Shown: positions 13,685 to 21,978 of the stretch, piece by piece
Numbering within the stretch: the first letter of the stretch is position 1
How the letters are laid out: the number at the start of each line of letters is the position of its first letter
Source: Pseudomonadota bacterium
GTDB taxonomy: Bacteria > Pseudomonadota > Gammaproteobacteria > Steroidobacterales > Steroidobacteraceae
Length of the DNA: 33,771 bases
NCBI GenBank assembly: GCA_023457495.1
Contig: JAEWLQ010000106.1
Location: 1 to 33,771 of the forward strand
Reading direction: 5' to 3'
Translations under genes and position numbers: made by a program
Notes under the pieces: generated by a model
The model's database searches: none
What the model was told of the DNA's origin: nothing
What the model saw: the letters and a program-made list of their open reading frames with translations, nothing else

Positions 13685-14316
13685 GACAACGGCGTTCCGA
13701 TCACGTCTGCGTCGGCGGGCGGCGTGAATGCGACTTCGGCATCGTCCACCGGCGCATTGCGCTTGCTGACTTCGAATACGAGCTCGACCGTCTGGCCCAG
13801 CTTGTCCTTGAGCACCATGCGCTTCAGTTCTGACCGCGCGAATGCGAGCCGGGCCTCGCGAAAATCGGCGTCGGCGCTGCGCGGCGTGACGGAGACCCAG
13901 TCGAGTCCTTGGCTGCGTTCCGCCGGTTTGACCACGAACAGCTTGCGGATGTCGCCTTCGCCGGACAACAAACTCGCCGGCGTCGCGGTCAACGCGGTGG
14001 CCGCGGGTCTCACCGAGACCTGCTCGAGATCGCGGTCGTAGAACCACAGGTTCCTGCCGTCCGAGATCATGAGTTGCGCCGACGCGCCCGCGCCGTCGGG
14101 AGTGAGCTCCCAGCGAAAGCGCCCCGGCCGCACGATCACGAGCTTGCCGCTCGCCTTCTGCACCTGCCGGCCGCGCGCGTCCGTGACCACCTGGGAAAAT
14201 TCCGTGCGCAAGGTCTTCAACTGCTCGAGGTACGTGTCGAGCGGAGTCTGAGCCTGGGCGGCCTGCGCCAGGGAGAACGCGAGGATCGCGCCGACGAGCC
14301 GGATAGCCTTTCTCAT
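13681..14316 (-). CDS. lolA: Outer-membrane lipoprotein carrier protein LolA
   Basis: 211 aa from ATG 14316, overlapping the ftsK stop by 4 bp (ATGA). Signal peptide 1-22 (MRKAIRLVGAILAFSLAQAAQA, written here only to position; cleavage AQA|QTP). The mature protein shows the LolA pattern: TLRTEFSQVVTDARG, ASGKLVIVRPGRFRWEL, DGRNLWFYDRDLEQVSV and LKRMVLKDKLGQTVEL. LolA takes outer-membrane lipoproteins released by LolCDE at the inner membrane and carries them across the periplasm to LolB. Gene order ftsK-lolA-rarA is widely conserved and supports the call. The lipoprotein at 9217-9729 is a possible client. Confidence 0.95.
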   Translation of the reverse strand: MRKAIRLVGAILAFSLAQAAQAQTPLDTYLEQLKTLRTEFSQVVTDARGRQVQKASGKLVIVRPGRFRWELTPDGAGASAQLMISDGRNLWFYDRDLEQVSVRPAATALTATPASLLSGEGDIRKLFVVKPAERSQGLDWVSVTPRSADADFREARLAFARSELKRMVLKDKLGQTVELVFEVSKRNAPVDDAEVAFTPPADADVIGTPLS

Positions 14317-16646
14317 TCGCTTCCCGCCGGAGCGGGCGCGATGATCTCGCGGGAACCGTTCGGCTGCAGCGGACCGACCACGCCGGCCATTTCCATGCTC
14401 TCGAGCAGTCGCGCGGCACGGTTGTAGCCGATCTTGAGGCGACGCTGCACGTAGGAGATGGAGGGCTTGCGCTCGGTGGTCACGATCTTCACCGCCTCGT
14501 CGTACAGCGCATCCTGTTCGCCATCCGCGCCGCCCTCGCCGCCCGCCGACGGCTCGCCGGAAATTCCGGCCAGTGGCGTGCTGGGGCCGTCGAGAATGTC
14601 TTCGATGTAGTTGGGCGCGCCCGTCTTCTTGAGCGCCTCCACCACGCGATGTACCTCCGCGTCGGCCACGAACGCGCCATGCACGCGCGTCGGCACCGAG
14701 GTTCCGGCCGGTAGATAGAGCATGTCGCCGTGACCCAGCAACGCCTCCGCGCCCATCTGGTCGAGGATGGTGCGCGAATCGACGCGCGCCGACACCTGGA
14801 ACGCGATGCGCGTCGGGATGTTCGCCTTGATCAGACCGGTGATGACGTCGACCGACGGACGTTGCGTCGCGAGCACGAGATGGATACCCGACGCCCGGGC
14901 CTTTTGCGCCAGCCTGGCGATCAGCTCTTCGACCTTCTTGCCGACGATCATCATCATGTCGGCGAGTTCGTCGATGATCACGACGATGTATGGCAGCGGA
15001 ACGAGATCCGGGATCTTGCTCTGATCGAGCGTGGGATCGTTCGCGGCCATGGCCGTCATGACCGGGTCCCGGATCGGCTTGCCCGCGTCGTTCGCGTCTT
15101 TCACCTTGCGGTTGAAGCCGGAGATGTTGCGCACGCCGAGCGCGGACATCAGCTGGTAGCGCCGTTCCATTTCCGCGACGCACCAGCGCAACGCGTTGGC
15201 CGCGTGTTTCATGTCCGTGACCACGGGCGCGAGCAGGTGCGGGATACCCTCGTACACCGAGAGTTCGAGCATCTTCGGGTCGATCATGATCAGCCGCACG
15301 TGTTCGGCCGTGCTCTTGTAGAGCAGCGAGAGGATCATCGCGTTGATCGCGACCGACTTGCCTGAACCCGTGGTACCGGCCACCAGCAGGTGGGGCATCT
15401 TCGCGAGATCCGCGGTGACGGGCGCGCCGCCGATGTCCTTGCCGAGCGCGAGCGCCAGCGGCGACTGCACTTCGTCGTAGGACTTCGACTTGATGATCTC
15501 GCCGAGCGTGACGATCTCGCGTTTCTCGTTCGGGATCTCGAGTCCCATCACGGACTTTCCGGGAATCACCTCGACGACACGCACGCTGATCGCGGACAGC
15601 GAGCGCGCGAGGTCCTTCGCGAGGCCGGTGATCTGGCTGACCTTCACGCCCGGCGCCGGGCGCATCTCGAAGCGCGTGACGACGGGCCCGGGCTGCACCG
15701 CGACCACTTCCACTTCGACGCCGAAATCCTTGAGCTTGAGCTCGACCAGGCGCGACATCGCCTCGAGCGCTTCCGACGAATACCCGGATTCGCGCGCCGG
15801 CGGGTCGTCGAGTAGTTTGAGAGGCGGCAGCTCGCCCGACTTCGGCGCGTCGAACAGCGGCACCTGCCGCTCCTTCTCAACGCGTTCGCTCTTTTCCACC
15901 ACGGGCGCCGGCGCCTCGATGCGCGGCTTCACGCGCGCGGCGGCCTTCTTCTCCTCGACCTTGGCCGCCTCGACACGCGCCTTCTTGGCTTCGACGCCCA
16001 CCGCGACGTCGCGCGCCACACTGCGCCGCGCCTTGATCCAGCCGATACCGTTCCAGATGCCGGCCCCGATGCCATCGACGATGGTGAGCCAGGAGACCCC
16101 GAACGCCACCGAGATACCGGCCATCAGCGCCGCCAGCATGAACAGCGTGGCGCCGAGAAAATTGAAGTTCGACGCGAGCCCGTCACCGATGAACTGGCCC
16201 AGCACGCCACCCGCGCTCTGGCGCAGCGGTTCGGCGCTCCAGTGCAACGTGGCGAGCCCGCAGCTCGCGAACAGCATGAGCATGAAGCCGCCGATGCGCA
16301 CCGCGGTGTTGACGCGCGTGCGGCCCTCTTCGTCATCGCGCTGCCGGAACATCACGAAGCAGGCGACGCCCAGCATGATCGGGAATAGATAGGCCGGCCG
16401 GCCGAACAGGAAGAACAACGTGTCGGAGAGCCAGGCGCCAAACCGCCCGATGCGGTTCGCGACCGCCTGCTCCGAGCCCCCGGTGTACGAGAAGCCGGGA
16501 TCGTTGGGATCGTAGGAAGCCAGGGCGACCAGCAGCACCAGCGCGATCACGCCGATCGCCAGCACCGCGCTTTCACGCAACCCCCGGGAGACGGCGGCGG
16601 TGAAACGTTTCGCGGGCTTGGTACGGTCGTAGGTGGTGTCAGCCAA
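14313..16646 (-). CDS. ftsK: DNA translocase FtsK
   Basis: 777 aa, a compact FtsK with a short linker. Residues ~25-190 carry four membrane helices anchoring it at the division septum. A charged Lys/Ala/Glu-rich linker spans ~205-285, much shorter than in E. coli. The motor follows: Walker A GTTGSGKS (424-431), Walker B VVIIDELAD (555-563), and ATQRPSVDVITG (593-604). Residues ~710-770 are the winged-helix gamma domain that reads KOPS motifs and activates XerCD. FtsK pumps DNA at the septum to resolve chromosome dimers. It heads the operon continuing through serS. A sigma70-like promoter lies directly upstream at 16686-16713. Confidence 0.97.
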   Translation of the reverse strand: MADTTYDRTKPAKRFTAAVSRGLRESAVLAIGVIALVLLVALASYDPNDPGFSYTGGSEQAVANRIGRFGAWLSDTLFFLFGRPAYLFPIMLGVACFVMFRQRDDEEGRTRVNTAVRIGGFMLMLFASCGLATLHWSAEPLRQSAGGVLGQFIGDGLASNFNFLGATLFMLAALMAGISVAFGVSWLTIVDGIGAGIWNGIGWIKARRSVARDVAVGVEAKKARVEAAKVEEKKAAARVKPRIEAPAPVVEKSERVEKERQVPLFDAPKSGELPPLKLLDDPPARESGYSSEALEAMSRLVELKLKDFGVEVEVVAVQPGPVVTRFEMRPAPGVKVSQITGLAKDLARSLSAISVRVVEVIPGKSVMGLEIPNEKREIVTLGEIIKSKSYDEVQSPLALALGKDIGGAPVTADLAKMPHLLVAGTTGSGKSVAINAMILSLLYKSTAEHVRLIMIDPKMLELSVYEGIPHLLAPVVTDMKHAANALRWCVAEMERRYQLMSALGVRNISGFNRKVKDANDAGKPIRDPVMTAMAANDPTLDQSKIPDLVPLPYIVVIIDELADMMMIVGKKVEELIARLAQKARASGIHLVLATQRPSVDVITGLIKANIPTRIAFQVSARVDSRTILDQMGAEALLGHGDMLYLPAGTSVPTRVHGAFVADAEVHRVVEALKKTGAPNYIEDILDGPSTPLAGISGEPSAGGEGGADGEQDALYDEAVKIVTTERKPSISYVQRRLKIGYNRAARLLESMEMAGVVGPLQPNGSREIIAPAPAGSE

Positions 16647-16668
16647 TGGCGCAGTCTCTCGCGTTAAA

Positions 16669-16686
16669 AATCATGTCTATGTGATT
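16669..16686. promoter_or_regulatory. Inverted repeat AATCA-N8-TGATT at the ftsK promoter
   Basis: A 5-bp inverted repeat with an 8-bp centre, just downstream of the proposed -10 and covering the expected transcription start. It could be an operator. The spacing does not match FNR/CRP sites. Confidence 0.3.
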
Positions 16687-16713
16687 GTATAGGCGCGTCT
16701 TTCTCAATGTCAG
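16686..16713 (-). promoter_or_regulatory. Sigma70-type promoter for the ftsK operon
   Basis: On the minus strand: -35 CTGACA (16713-16708), 16-bp spacer, -10 TATACA (16691-16686). The expected start is near 16679, giving a ~33-nt leader to the ftsK ATG. The -35 box overlaps the ald stop codon. Confidence 0.55.
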
Positions 16714-17768
16714 CTCATCAACGCCGGATGGGTCACTTTCCCGTTTTCGACGTTGATGCCGCGCACGAGACCCGGGTCGTCCCGCCAGTCGCCGTCCGCG
16801 AGCCGCGCAGCGTAGGCGGCAATGGACGCCGACAAGGCCTGTGAAGAGGTGCGCGGCACGGACCCCGGCATGTTCGTGACGCAAAAATGCGTCACCCCTT
16901 CCCACTGGAACGTCGGCGCTTCCCAGCTGGTGGGCCGCGTCGTCTCGATGCACCCACCCTGGTCGACGCTGATGTCGACGATGACGCTGCCGGCTTCCAT
17001 GGAACGCACCATGTCCGAGGAGACGACGTGCGGTGCGCGCGCGCCGGTGATGAGCACGGCGCCGACCAGGACATCCGCGCCGCGGACGGCGTCCGCGACG
17101 TCGGACACGTGTGGATAGAGACCCGTGACGTTCGGTCCCATCGCGCGGGCCGCGACGAGCTTGTCGCGATCCTTGTCGAACACGATGACCTCGGCGCCGA
17201 GACCGGCGGCGACGAGCGCGGCGTTGCCACCGGCAACACCGCCGCCGAGCACCACGACGCGTCCGCGTTTCGCGGCGGGCACGCCGCCTAACAAGATTCC
17301 CTTCCCGCCCTGCGGCTGGTGCAGCAACGTCGTGGCGTATTGCATGGAGAGCCTGCCCGCGATGTCGCTCATCGGCGCGAGCAGCGGCAGGCGCCCCGCG
17401 CGATCTTCGACCGTTTCGAATGCAACGGCGGTCAGTCCGATGGAACACAGCCGCCGCGTGAGCTCGGGCAGCGCGGCGAGGTGCAGGTAGCAGAACAGCA
17501 GGTGATCCTTGCGCAGCCGCGCGAGGTCCCGCTCGATCGGCTCCTTCACTTTCACGATGAGCTGCGACTTCGCGAACAGTTCGTCCGCGCCGGGTAACAC
17601 GGTTACGCCCACATCACGAAATGATTGGTCGTCATAACCACTCTTCTCGCCTGCGTGTGATTCGACGAATACTTCGTGGCCGCCGCGCACGAGCTCGACA
17701 CAGGCCGCGGGAATCAATCCGACCCGCCCTTCGCGGGGTTTCAACTCACGGGGAATGCCAATACGCAT
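16710..17768 (-). CDS. ald: Alanine dehydrogenase
   Basis: 352 aa from ATG 17768 (MRIGIPRELKPREGRVGLIP). The frame is open 22 codons further upstream, but family members begin at MRIG. Conserved residues by family numbering: R15, K75 in VKVKEP, H96 in CYLHLAAL, and D269 in DISVDQGG. The NAD-binding loop is VVVLGGGVAGGNAA (171-184). The N-terminal and NAD domains alternate as usual for the AlaDH/transhydrogenase family. It catalyses reversible NAD-dependent deamination of L-alanine to pyruvate and ammonium in the cytosol. It is divergent from trxB; its stop is 63 bp before ftsK. LLGG at 159-162 uses TTG-TTA. Slightly short at the C-terminus relative to ~370-aa homologues. Confidence 0.94.
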   Translation of the reverse strand: MRIGIPRELKPREGRVGLIPAACVELVRGGHEVFVESHAGEKSGYDDQSFRDVGVTVLPGADELFAKSQLIVKVKEPIERDLARLRKDHLLFCYLHLAALPELTRRLCSIGLTAVAFETVEDRAGRLPLLAPMSDIAGRLSMQYATTLLHQPQGGKGILLGGVPAAKRGRVVVLGGGVAGGNAALVAAGLGAEVIVFDKDRDKLVAARAMGPNVTGLYPHVSDVADAVRGADVLVGAVLITGARAPHVVSSDMVRSMEAGSVIVDISVDQGGCIETTRPTSWEAPTFQWEGVTHFCVTNMPGSVPRTSSQALSASIAAYAARLADGDWRDDPGLVRGINVENGKVTHPALMS

Positions 17769-17848
17769 GAGGTGTCCGTTAACATGTAGTACGGCCGAAA
17801 GACGGCGCGCTCCGCCTGGCCGGACTCGATGCAATGTCTACCTGAAAC

Positions 17849-17877
17849 TTGAAAGCAGCGCCGCGCGCGCAAATAAC
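17849..17877 (+). promoter_or_regulatory. Possible sigma70 promoter of trxB
   Basis: TTGAAA (17849-17854), 17-bp spacer, AATAAC (17872-17877). The expected start near 17884 gives a ~27-nt leader to the trxB ATG. The sequence just before the ATG lacks a clear Shine-Dalgarno. Confidence 0.4.
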
Positions 17878-17910
17878 CGGCTAAACGCCACTGATTGAAC
17901 GAAATTATAC

Positions 17911-18873
17911 ATGACCACTTCTCGCCATAATTCCCTCGTCATCCTCGGTTCCGGTCCCGCGGGCTACTCCGCCGCTGTTTACGCCGCTCGTGCCAACCGC
18001 AAACCCCTGTTGATCACCGGCGTCGAGCAAGGCGGCCAGTTGATGACGACGACGGAGGTGGACAACTGGCCCGGCGACGCGCATGGACTCACCGGACCCG
18101 TGCTCATGGAACGCATGAAGGCGCACGCGGAACGCTTCGCCACGGAGATCGTCAACGATCACATCCACACGGTGGATTTCTCGAAGCGCCCGTTCACGCT
18201 CACCGGCGATTACGGAACCTATACCTGCGACGCGCTCATCATCGCCACCGGGGCGTCCGCCAAGTATCTCGGCATCCCGTCCGAGGAAAAATTCCGCGGC
18301 AAGGGTGTATCGGCCTGCGCCACCTGCGACGGATTCTTCTACAAGGGGCATCGCGTCGTGGTCGTCGGCGGCGGCAACACCGCGGTCGAAGAGGCGCTCT
18401 ATCTATCCAATCTCGCGAGCCACGTGACGGTCGTCCACCGCCGTGACAAGTTCCGCGCGGAGAAGATCCTGCAGGACCGCCTGTTCGCGCTCGAGCAGAC
18501 CGGCAAGGTGCGCATCGCGTGGAATCACACCGTGGATGAAATCGTCGGCGATGACAGCGGCGTCACGGGCGTGCACATCAAGCCCACGCAGCACGGCGGC
18601 ACGATCGAAACTCTGGACGTCACCGGCGCGTTCATCGCGATCGGTCATACCCCGAACACCGGCATCTTCGCCGGCCAGCTCGACATGCACGATGGTTACA
18701 TCAAGGTGAAGAGCGGCGCCGACGGTGGCGCCACCGCGACCAGCGTGCCGGGTGTGTTCGCCGCTGGCGATGTCGCGGATCACGTGTATCGTCAGGCCAT
18801 TACCTCCGCCGGATCCGGATGCATGGCGGCCCTCGATGCGGACAAGTATCTCGACCAGCATCACGGCGATTGA
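17911..18873 (+). CDS. trxB: Thioredoxin reductase
   Basis: 320 aa, full length. FAD-binding GSGPAG (13-18), redox-active CATC (C136, C139) followed by DGFF, NADPH-binding GGGNTA (153-158) with the HRRD basic patch (176-179), and the C-terminal FAD motif GVFAAGDVAD. It transfers electrons from NADPH via FAD to thioredoxin in the cytosol. It is the first gene of a plus-strand series trxB, COG3146 acyltransferase, aat, infA; the next gene starts inside its 3' end with a 38-bp overlap. Confidence 0.98.
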   Translation: MTTSRHNSLVILGSGPAGYSAAVYAARANRKPLLITGVEQGGQLMTTTEVDNWPGDAHGLTGPVLMERMKAHAERFATEIVNDHIHTVDFSKRPFTLTGDYGTYTCDALIIATGASAKYLGIPSEEKFRGKGVSACATCDGFFYKGHRVVVVGGGNTAVEEALYLSNLASHVTVVHRRDKFRAEKILQDRLFALEQTGKVRIAWNHTVDEIVGDDSGVTGVHIKPTQHGGTIETLDVTGAFIAIGHTPNTGIFAGQLDMHDGYIKVKSGADGGATATSVPGVFAAGDVADHVYRQAITSAGSGCMAALDADKYLDQHHGD

Positions 18874-19999
18874 CCCGGCCGCCTGGGACGCACTCGACGC
18901 GGGCGGCTCACCCTTCCTGCGCCATGCATTCCTGGCGGCGCTCGAGAACCACGGTTGCGTCGGTCCGCGCACCGGCTGGCAACCCGTGCCGATAACGCTG
19001 CACGACGAATTCGGACTCGCCGCTGCGGCGCCGGCTTACATCAAGGCCCACTCCTTCGGCGAGTTCGTGTTCGACTTTTCCTGGGCGCAGGCCTATGCGC
19101 ACCATGGTCTCGACTACTACCCGAAACTGGTGCTGGGCGTGCCGTTCACGCCGGCCAGCGGGACACGGCTGCTGATCCGTCCCGGTCTCGACGCGCCGAA
19201 AATGCGCGCTGCGTTGATCGACGCCATTCGCGGCTTCGCCGAGGAACGCGCGCTCTCCTCGATCCATGGCCTGTTCGTGGCCGACGCGGACCGCGAAGCC
19301 TTCGGCGCCGCCGGCTGGCTCGCGCGCCGCGACGTGCAATTCCATTGGCACAATCGCGGATATCGGAGCTTCGAGCACTACCTCGAGGAATTCACCGCCG
19401 AGAAGCGCAAGAAGGCCAAGCGCGAGCGGCGCCGGGTCGCCGAGGAAGGCATCGCCTTCGAAACCTTGTCGGGCAGCGCGCTCGACCGGGCCACCATCGA
19501 CGAGGCCTTCGACCTGCATCGCGACACGTTCCTGCGGCATGGCAACGAGCCCTACCTCACGCGCGCGTTCTTCCGTGCGCTGCCGCAAACGGTGGGCGAT
19601 ACGTTCATGATCAAGCGCGCGCGCCGCAGCGGCGAAACGCTGGCGGCGGCGATGTTTTTCTGGAGCCCGGAGGCGCTGTACGGCCGCTACTGGGGCGCGA
19701 ACGAGCTGCATCACAGCCTGCATTTCGAGACCTGTTATCACCAGGGAATCGAGTTCTGCATCGAGCGCGGCATCGCGCGCTTCGAGCCCGGTACGCAGGG
19801 CGAACACAAGGTGAGCCGCGGATTCGTGCCCGCGGATACCTGGTCGACGCACTGGATCGTCGATCCCCGCTTCCGGGCCGCCATCGGGGAGGCCCTGCGC
19901 CGCGAAGACCCGCACGTGCGGAATTACGCGCGAGAAATCGCGCAGCACGTTCCCTTCCGCGAGGGTCGGCGCGCCGCACGGCGGTCTGGTTCAGAATGA
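18836..19999 (+). CDS. COG3146/DUF482 predicted N-acyltransferase (GNAT/FemAB-like fold)
   Basis: 387 aa from ATG 18836 (MRTSISTSITAIDPAAWDAL), overlapping trxB by 38 bp. The frame is open upstream, but that part is only a shadow of trxB. Recognised pattern: GSPFLRHAFLAALE, TGWQPVPITLHD, YIKAHSFGEFVFDFSWAQAY, YYPKLVLGVPFTP, a Lys/Arg-rich helix EKRKKAKRERRRV (~230), YGRYWGANE and FEPGTQGEHKVSRGF. I know this family as 'GNAT, peptidogalycan biosynthesis protein'; its substrate is not established. FemAB-type relatives use aminoacyl-tRNA donors. It sits 7 bp before aat, where Bpt/Ate transferase genes are found in other proteobacteria. Whether it acts on proteins, peptidoglycan or a metabolite is open. 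Confidence 0.82.
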   Translation: MRTSISTSITAIDPAAWDALDAGGSPFLRHAFLAALENHGCVGPRTGWQPVPITLHDEFGLAAAAPAYIKAHSFGEFVFDFSWAQAYAHHGLDYYPKLVLGVPFTPASGTRLLIRPGLDAPKMRAALIDAIRGFAEERALSSIHGLFVADADREAFGAAGWLARRDVQFHWHNRGYRSFEHYLEEFTAEKRKKAKRERRRVAEEGIAFETLSGSALDRATIDEAFDLHRDTFLRHGNEPYLTRAFFRALPQTVGDTFMIKRARRSGETLAAAMFFWSPEALYGRYWGANELHHSLHFETCYHQGIEFCIERGIARFEPGTQGEHKVSRGFVPADTWSTHWIVDPRFRAAIGEALRREDPHVRNYAREIAQHVPFREGRRAARRSGSE

Positions 20000-20006
20000 C
20001 GCCGTC

Positions 20007-20705
20007 GTGAACAAGACCATCACATGGCTCGCGCCTGAAGGTGACCGGGAATGGTTCCCGCCGATCGACCATGCGCTCGATGAACCGGAAGGCCTGCTGG
20101 CGGCCGGCGGCGATCTTTCGCCCACCCGGCTGCTGGCCGCGTACCGCCGCGGCATCTTTCCCTGGTATTCGGCCGGCCAGCCGGTGTTGTGGTGGTCGCC
20201 CAATCCGCGCGAGATCCTGCTGCCCGCGGAATTCAAATGTTCGCGTAGTCTTGCGAAAACGTTACGAAATCGCGGCTTCGAAATATCGTTCGATCAGGAT
20301 TTCCCGGCCGTCGTGCGCGCCTGCGCGGCGCGACGCGAAAACTCCACCGGCACCTGGATCACGCCGGAGATGCATGCCGCGTATTGCCTGTTGCATACAC
20401 AGGGTCACGCACACAGCGTCGAGGTGCGATTGTCCGGTGAGCTGGTCGGGGGACTCTACGGAGTGTTGATGGGCCGCGTATTTTTCGGCGAATCCATGTT
20501 CAGCCGCGAGCGCGACGCCTCGAAAGCGGCGCTGGCGCGGCTGGCCGACAGGGGGGTTGTTGCAGGACTCACACTGATCGACTGCCAGCTACCTACCCCG
20601 CACCTGCGCACCCTGGGGAGCAAGCCGGTCAGCCGCCGGGAATTCAGCGCGCTGGTTGCGGCGGCCGTGACCGGTCCCGACGTGCCGCTGTTTTCGATCC
20701 CGTGA
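20007..20705 (+). CDS. aat: Leucyl/phenylalanyl-tRNA--protein transferase
   Basis: 232 aa from GTG 20007 (reads as MNKTITWLAPEGDREWFPP). Family motifs: FPPIDHALDEPEGLLAAGGDL, LLAAYRRGIFPWY, PVLWWSPNPREILLP, GTWITPEMHAAYCLLH, HSVEVR, LVGGLYGVLMGRVFFGESMFS, and LIDCQLPTPHLRTLGSKPVSRREF. It adds Leu or Phe from aminoacyl-tRNA to proteins with N-terminal Lys or Arg, creating an N-degron recognised by ClpS and degraded by ClpAP. clpS and clpA lie ~1.5 kb downstream on the other strand. No bpt/ate gene is present in this window. Confidence 0.97.
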   Translation: MNKTITWLAPEGDREWFPPIDHALDEPEGLLAAGGDLSPTRLLAAYRRGIFPWYSAGQPVLWWSPNPREILLPAEFKCSRSLAKTLRNRGFEISFDQDFPAVVRACAARRENSTGTWITPEMHAAYCLLHTQGHAHSVEVRLSGELVGGLYGVLMGRVFFGESMFSRERDASKAALARLADRGVVAGLTLIDCQLPTPHLRTLGSKPVSRREFSALVAAAVTGPDVPLFSIP

Positions 20706-20772
20706 AATTTGGCTCGCCTGCCGTCACTTTTCTGGCAGAATTCGCCGCCTTCGTGGGTATCACAGGTTCCGG

Positions 20773-20991
20773 ATGTCGAAAGAAGATGCGATTCAGATGG
20801 AGGGCGAAGTCGTCGAGACTCTGCCTAACACCACTTTCCGCGTGAAGCTGAAGACCGGTCACGTCGTCACGGCTCACATCTCGGGAAAGATGCGCAAAAA
20901 CTACATCCGCATCCTGACGGGCGACCAGGTTACCGTCGAAATGACTCCATACGATCTGTCGAAGGGACGCATCGTCTACCGCGGACGTTGA
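20773..20991 (+). CDS. infA: Translation initiation factor IF-1
   Basis: 72 aa, exact family length. MSKEDAIQMEGEVVETLPN, then TTFRVKLKTGHVVTAHISGK, and KNYIRILTGDQVTVEMTPYD, a single S1/OB-fold domain. IF-1 binds the A site of the 30S subunit during initiation with IF-2 and IF-3. It follows aat by 67 bp, a common arrangement in proteobacteria. The intervening 67 bp include an inverted repeat CTGCC/GGCAG and probably an infA promoter that I cannot fix. Confidence 0.98.
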   Translation: MSKEDAIQMEGEVVETLPNTTFRVKLKTGHVVTAHISGKMRKNYIRILTGDQVTVEMTPYDLSKGRIVYRGR

Positions 20992-21000
20992 GCGCGGCGC

Positions 21001-21924
21001 ATGTCAGCCCCGCGCCGCAGCCAGGCTGAATACACCCGGCGAATGCATGCGGTCGTCGAACACATCGACCGCAATCCAGACGACAAGCTCGATCTCGCGA
21101 CGCTCGCCGGCATCGCCCACTTCTCGCCTTTCCACTTCCATCGCCTGTTCCATGCGCTCATGGGCGAGCCGCTTGGAGACTACATCCGGCGTCGCCGGCT
21201 CGAGATCGCCGCGGTACGCCTGCGCGCGCAACCCGCGGTGCCGGTGCTGCAGATCGCGCTCGGCGTGGGCTTCGGATCCGCGGAGGCATTCAGCCGTGCG
21301 TTCCGCGCGCGCTTCGGCGCCGCTCCGTCCCTGTATCGAAACAGCAAGACGGGTCAGGTGAAGCGCAAACGCGGACAGTCCGCGGGCAAACCCGGTCAGG
21401 CACACGAGCGCCGCAACCGCGAACATGCGACCTCCTCATCCAAGGAAACTCGCATGAACGTAAAGCTCGTCGATCGTGAACCCGTGCACGTGGCCTACCT
21501 GAGGCACACGGGGGAATATGGCCCGGCCATCGGAAAGTTCTGGATGCAGACCGTTGCGCCATGGATGGCCACCAACAACCTGTTCGGCCGTGAACGCTTC
21601 GGCGTCAGTCTCGACGTCGCGAGCGTGACGAACCCGCAGCAGCTGCGATACGACGCCTGTGTCGCGAGCCCCGAAGGTGAAGTGTTGAGCGGCAAGCCGC
21701 TGCACAAGGTCATCCCGGGCGGTCGCTACGCCTCGCTGGCCTTCGAAGGCACCAGCGCCGAAGTTCCGCAGGCCTGGGACGCATTGCTGCGCGACTGGTT
21801 GCCGACGAGCGGATTGCAGCTCGATTCACGGCCTTTCTTCGAGTACTACCCGGTGCTCGGAAAATTCGACCCGAAGACCGGTCGATTCACCTGCGAGATC
21901 TGCGTCCCGGTCAGCCCGCTCTGA
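21001..21924 (+). CDS. AraC-family regulator with C-terminal GyrI-like ligand-binding domain
   Basis: 307 aa. Residues ~12-112 form a two-HTH AraC DNA-binding domain at the N-terminus: LDLATLAGIAHFSPFHFHRLFHA, then VPVLQIALGVGFGSAEAFSRAF and FGAAPS. A basic linker (113-151, KRKRGQ) follows. Residues ~152-307 form a GyrI-like/SOUL-fold domain (NVKLVDREPVHVAYLRHTGEYG, GRYASLAFEGT, LPTSGLQLDSRPFFEYYP). This Rob/SoxS-like order (DNA-binding first, GyrI second) fits small hydrophobic or cationic ligand sensing, as in multidrug regulators. ATG 21001 is 9 bp after the infA stop. Targets are unknown. It interrupts the usual infA-clp neighbourhood. Confidence 0.92.
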   Translation: MSAPRRSQAEYTRRMHAVVEHIDRNPDDKLDLATLAGIAHFSPFHFHRLFHALMGEPLGDYIRRRRLEIAAVRLRAQPAVPVLQIALGVGFGSAEAFSRAFRARFGAAPSLYRNSKTGQVKRKRGQSAGKPGQAHERRNREHATSSSKETRMNVKLVDREPVHVAYLRHTGEYGPAIGKFWMQTVAPWMATNNLFGRERFGVSLDVASVTNPQQLRYDACVASPEGEVLSGKPLHKVIPGGRYASLAFEGTSAEVPQAWDALLRDWLPTSGLQLDSRPFFEYYPVLGKFDPKTGRFTCEICVPVSPL

Positions 21925-21978
21925 ACTCGGGACGAAGGTCCGATGGCGGTGTGCGGTCCGCGGTGGCCAGCATCGTCA

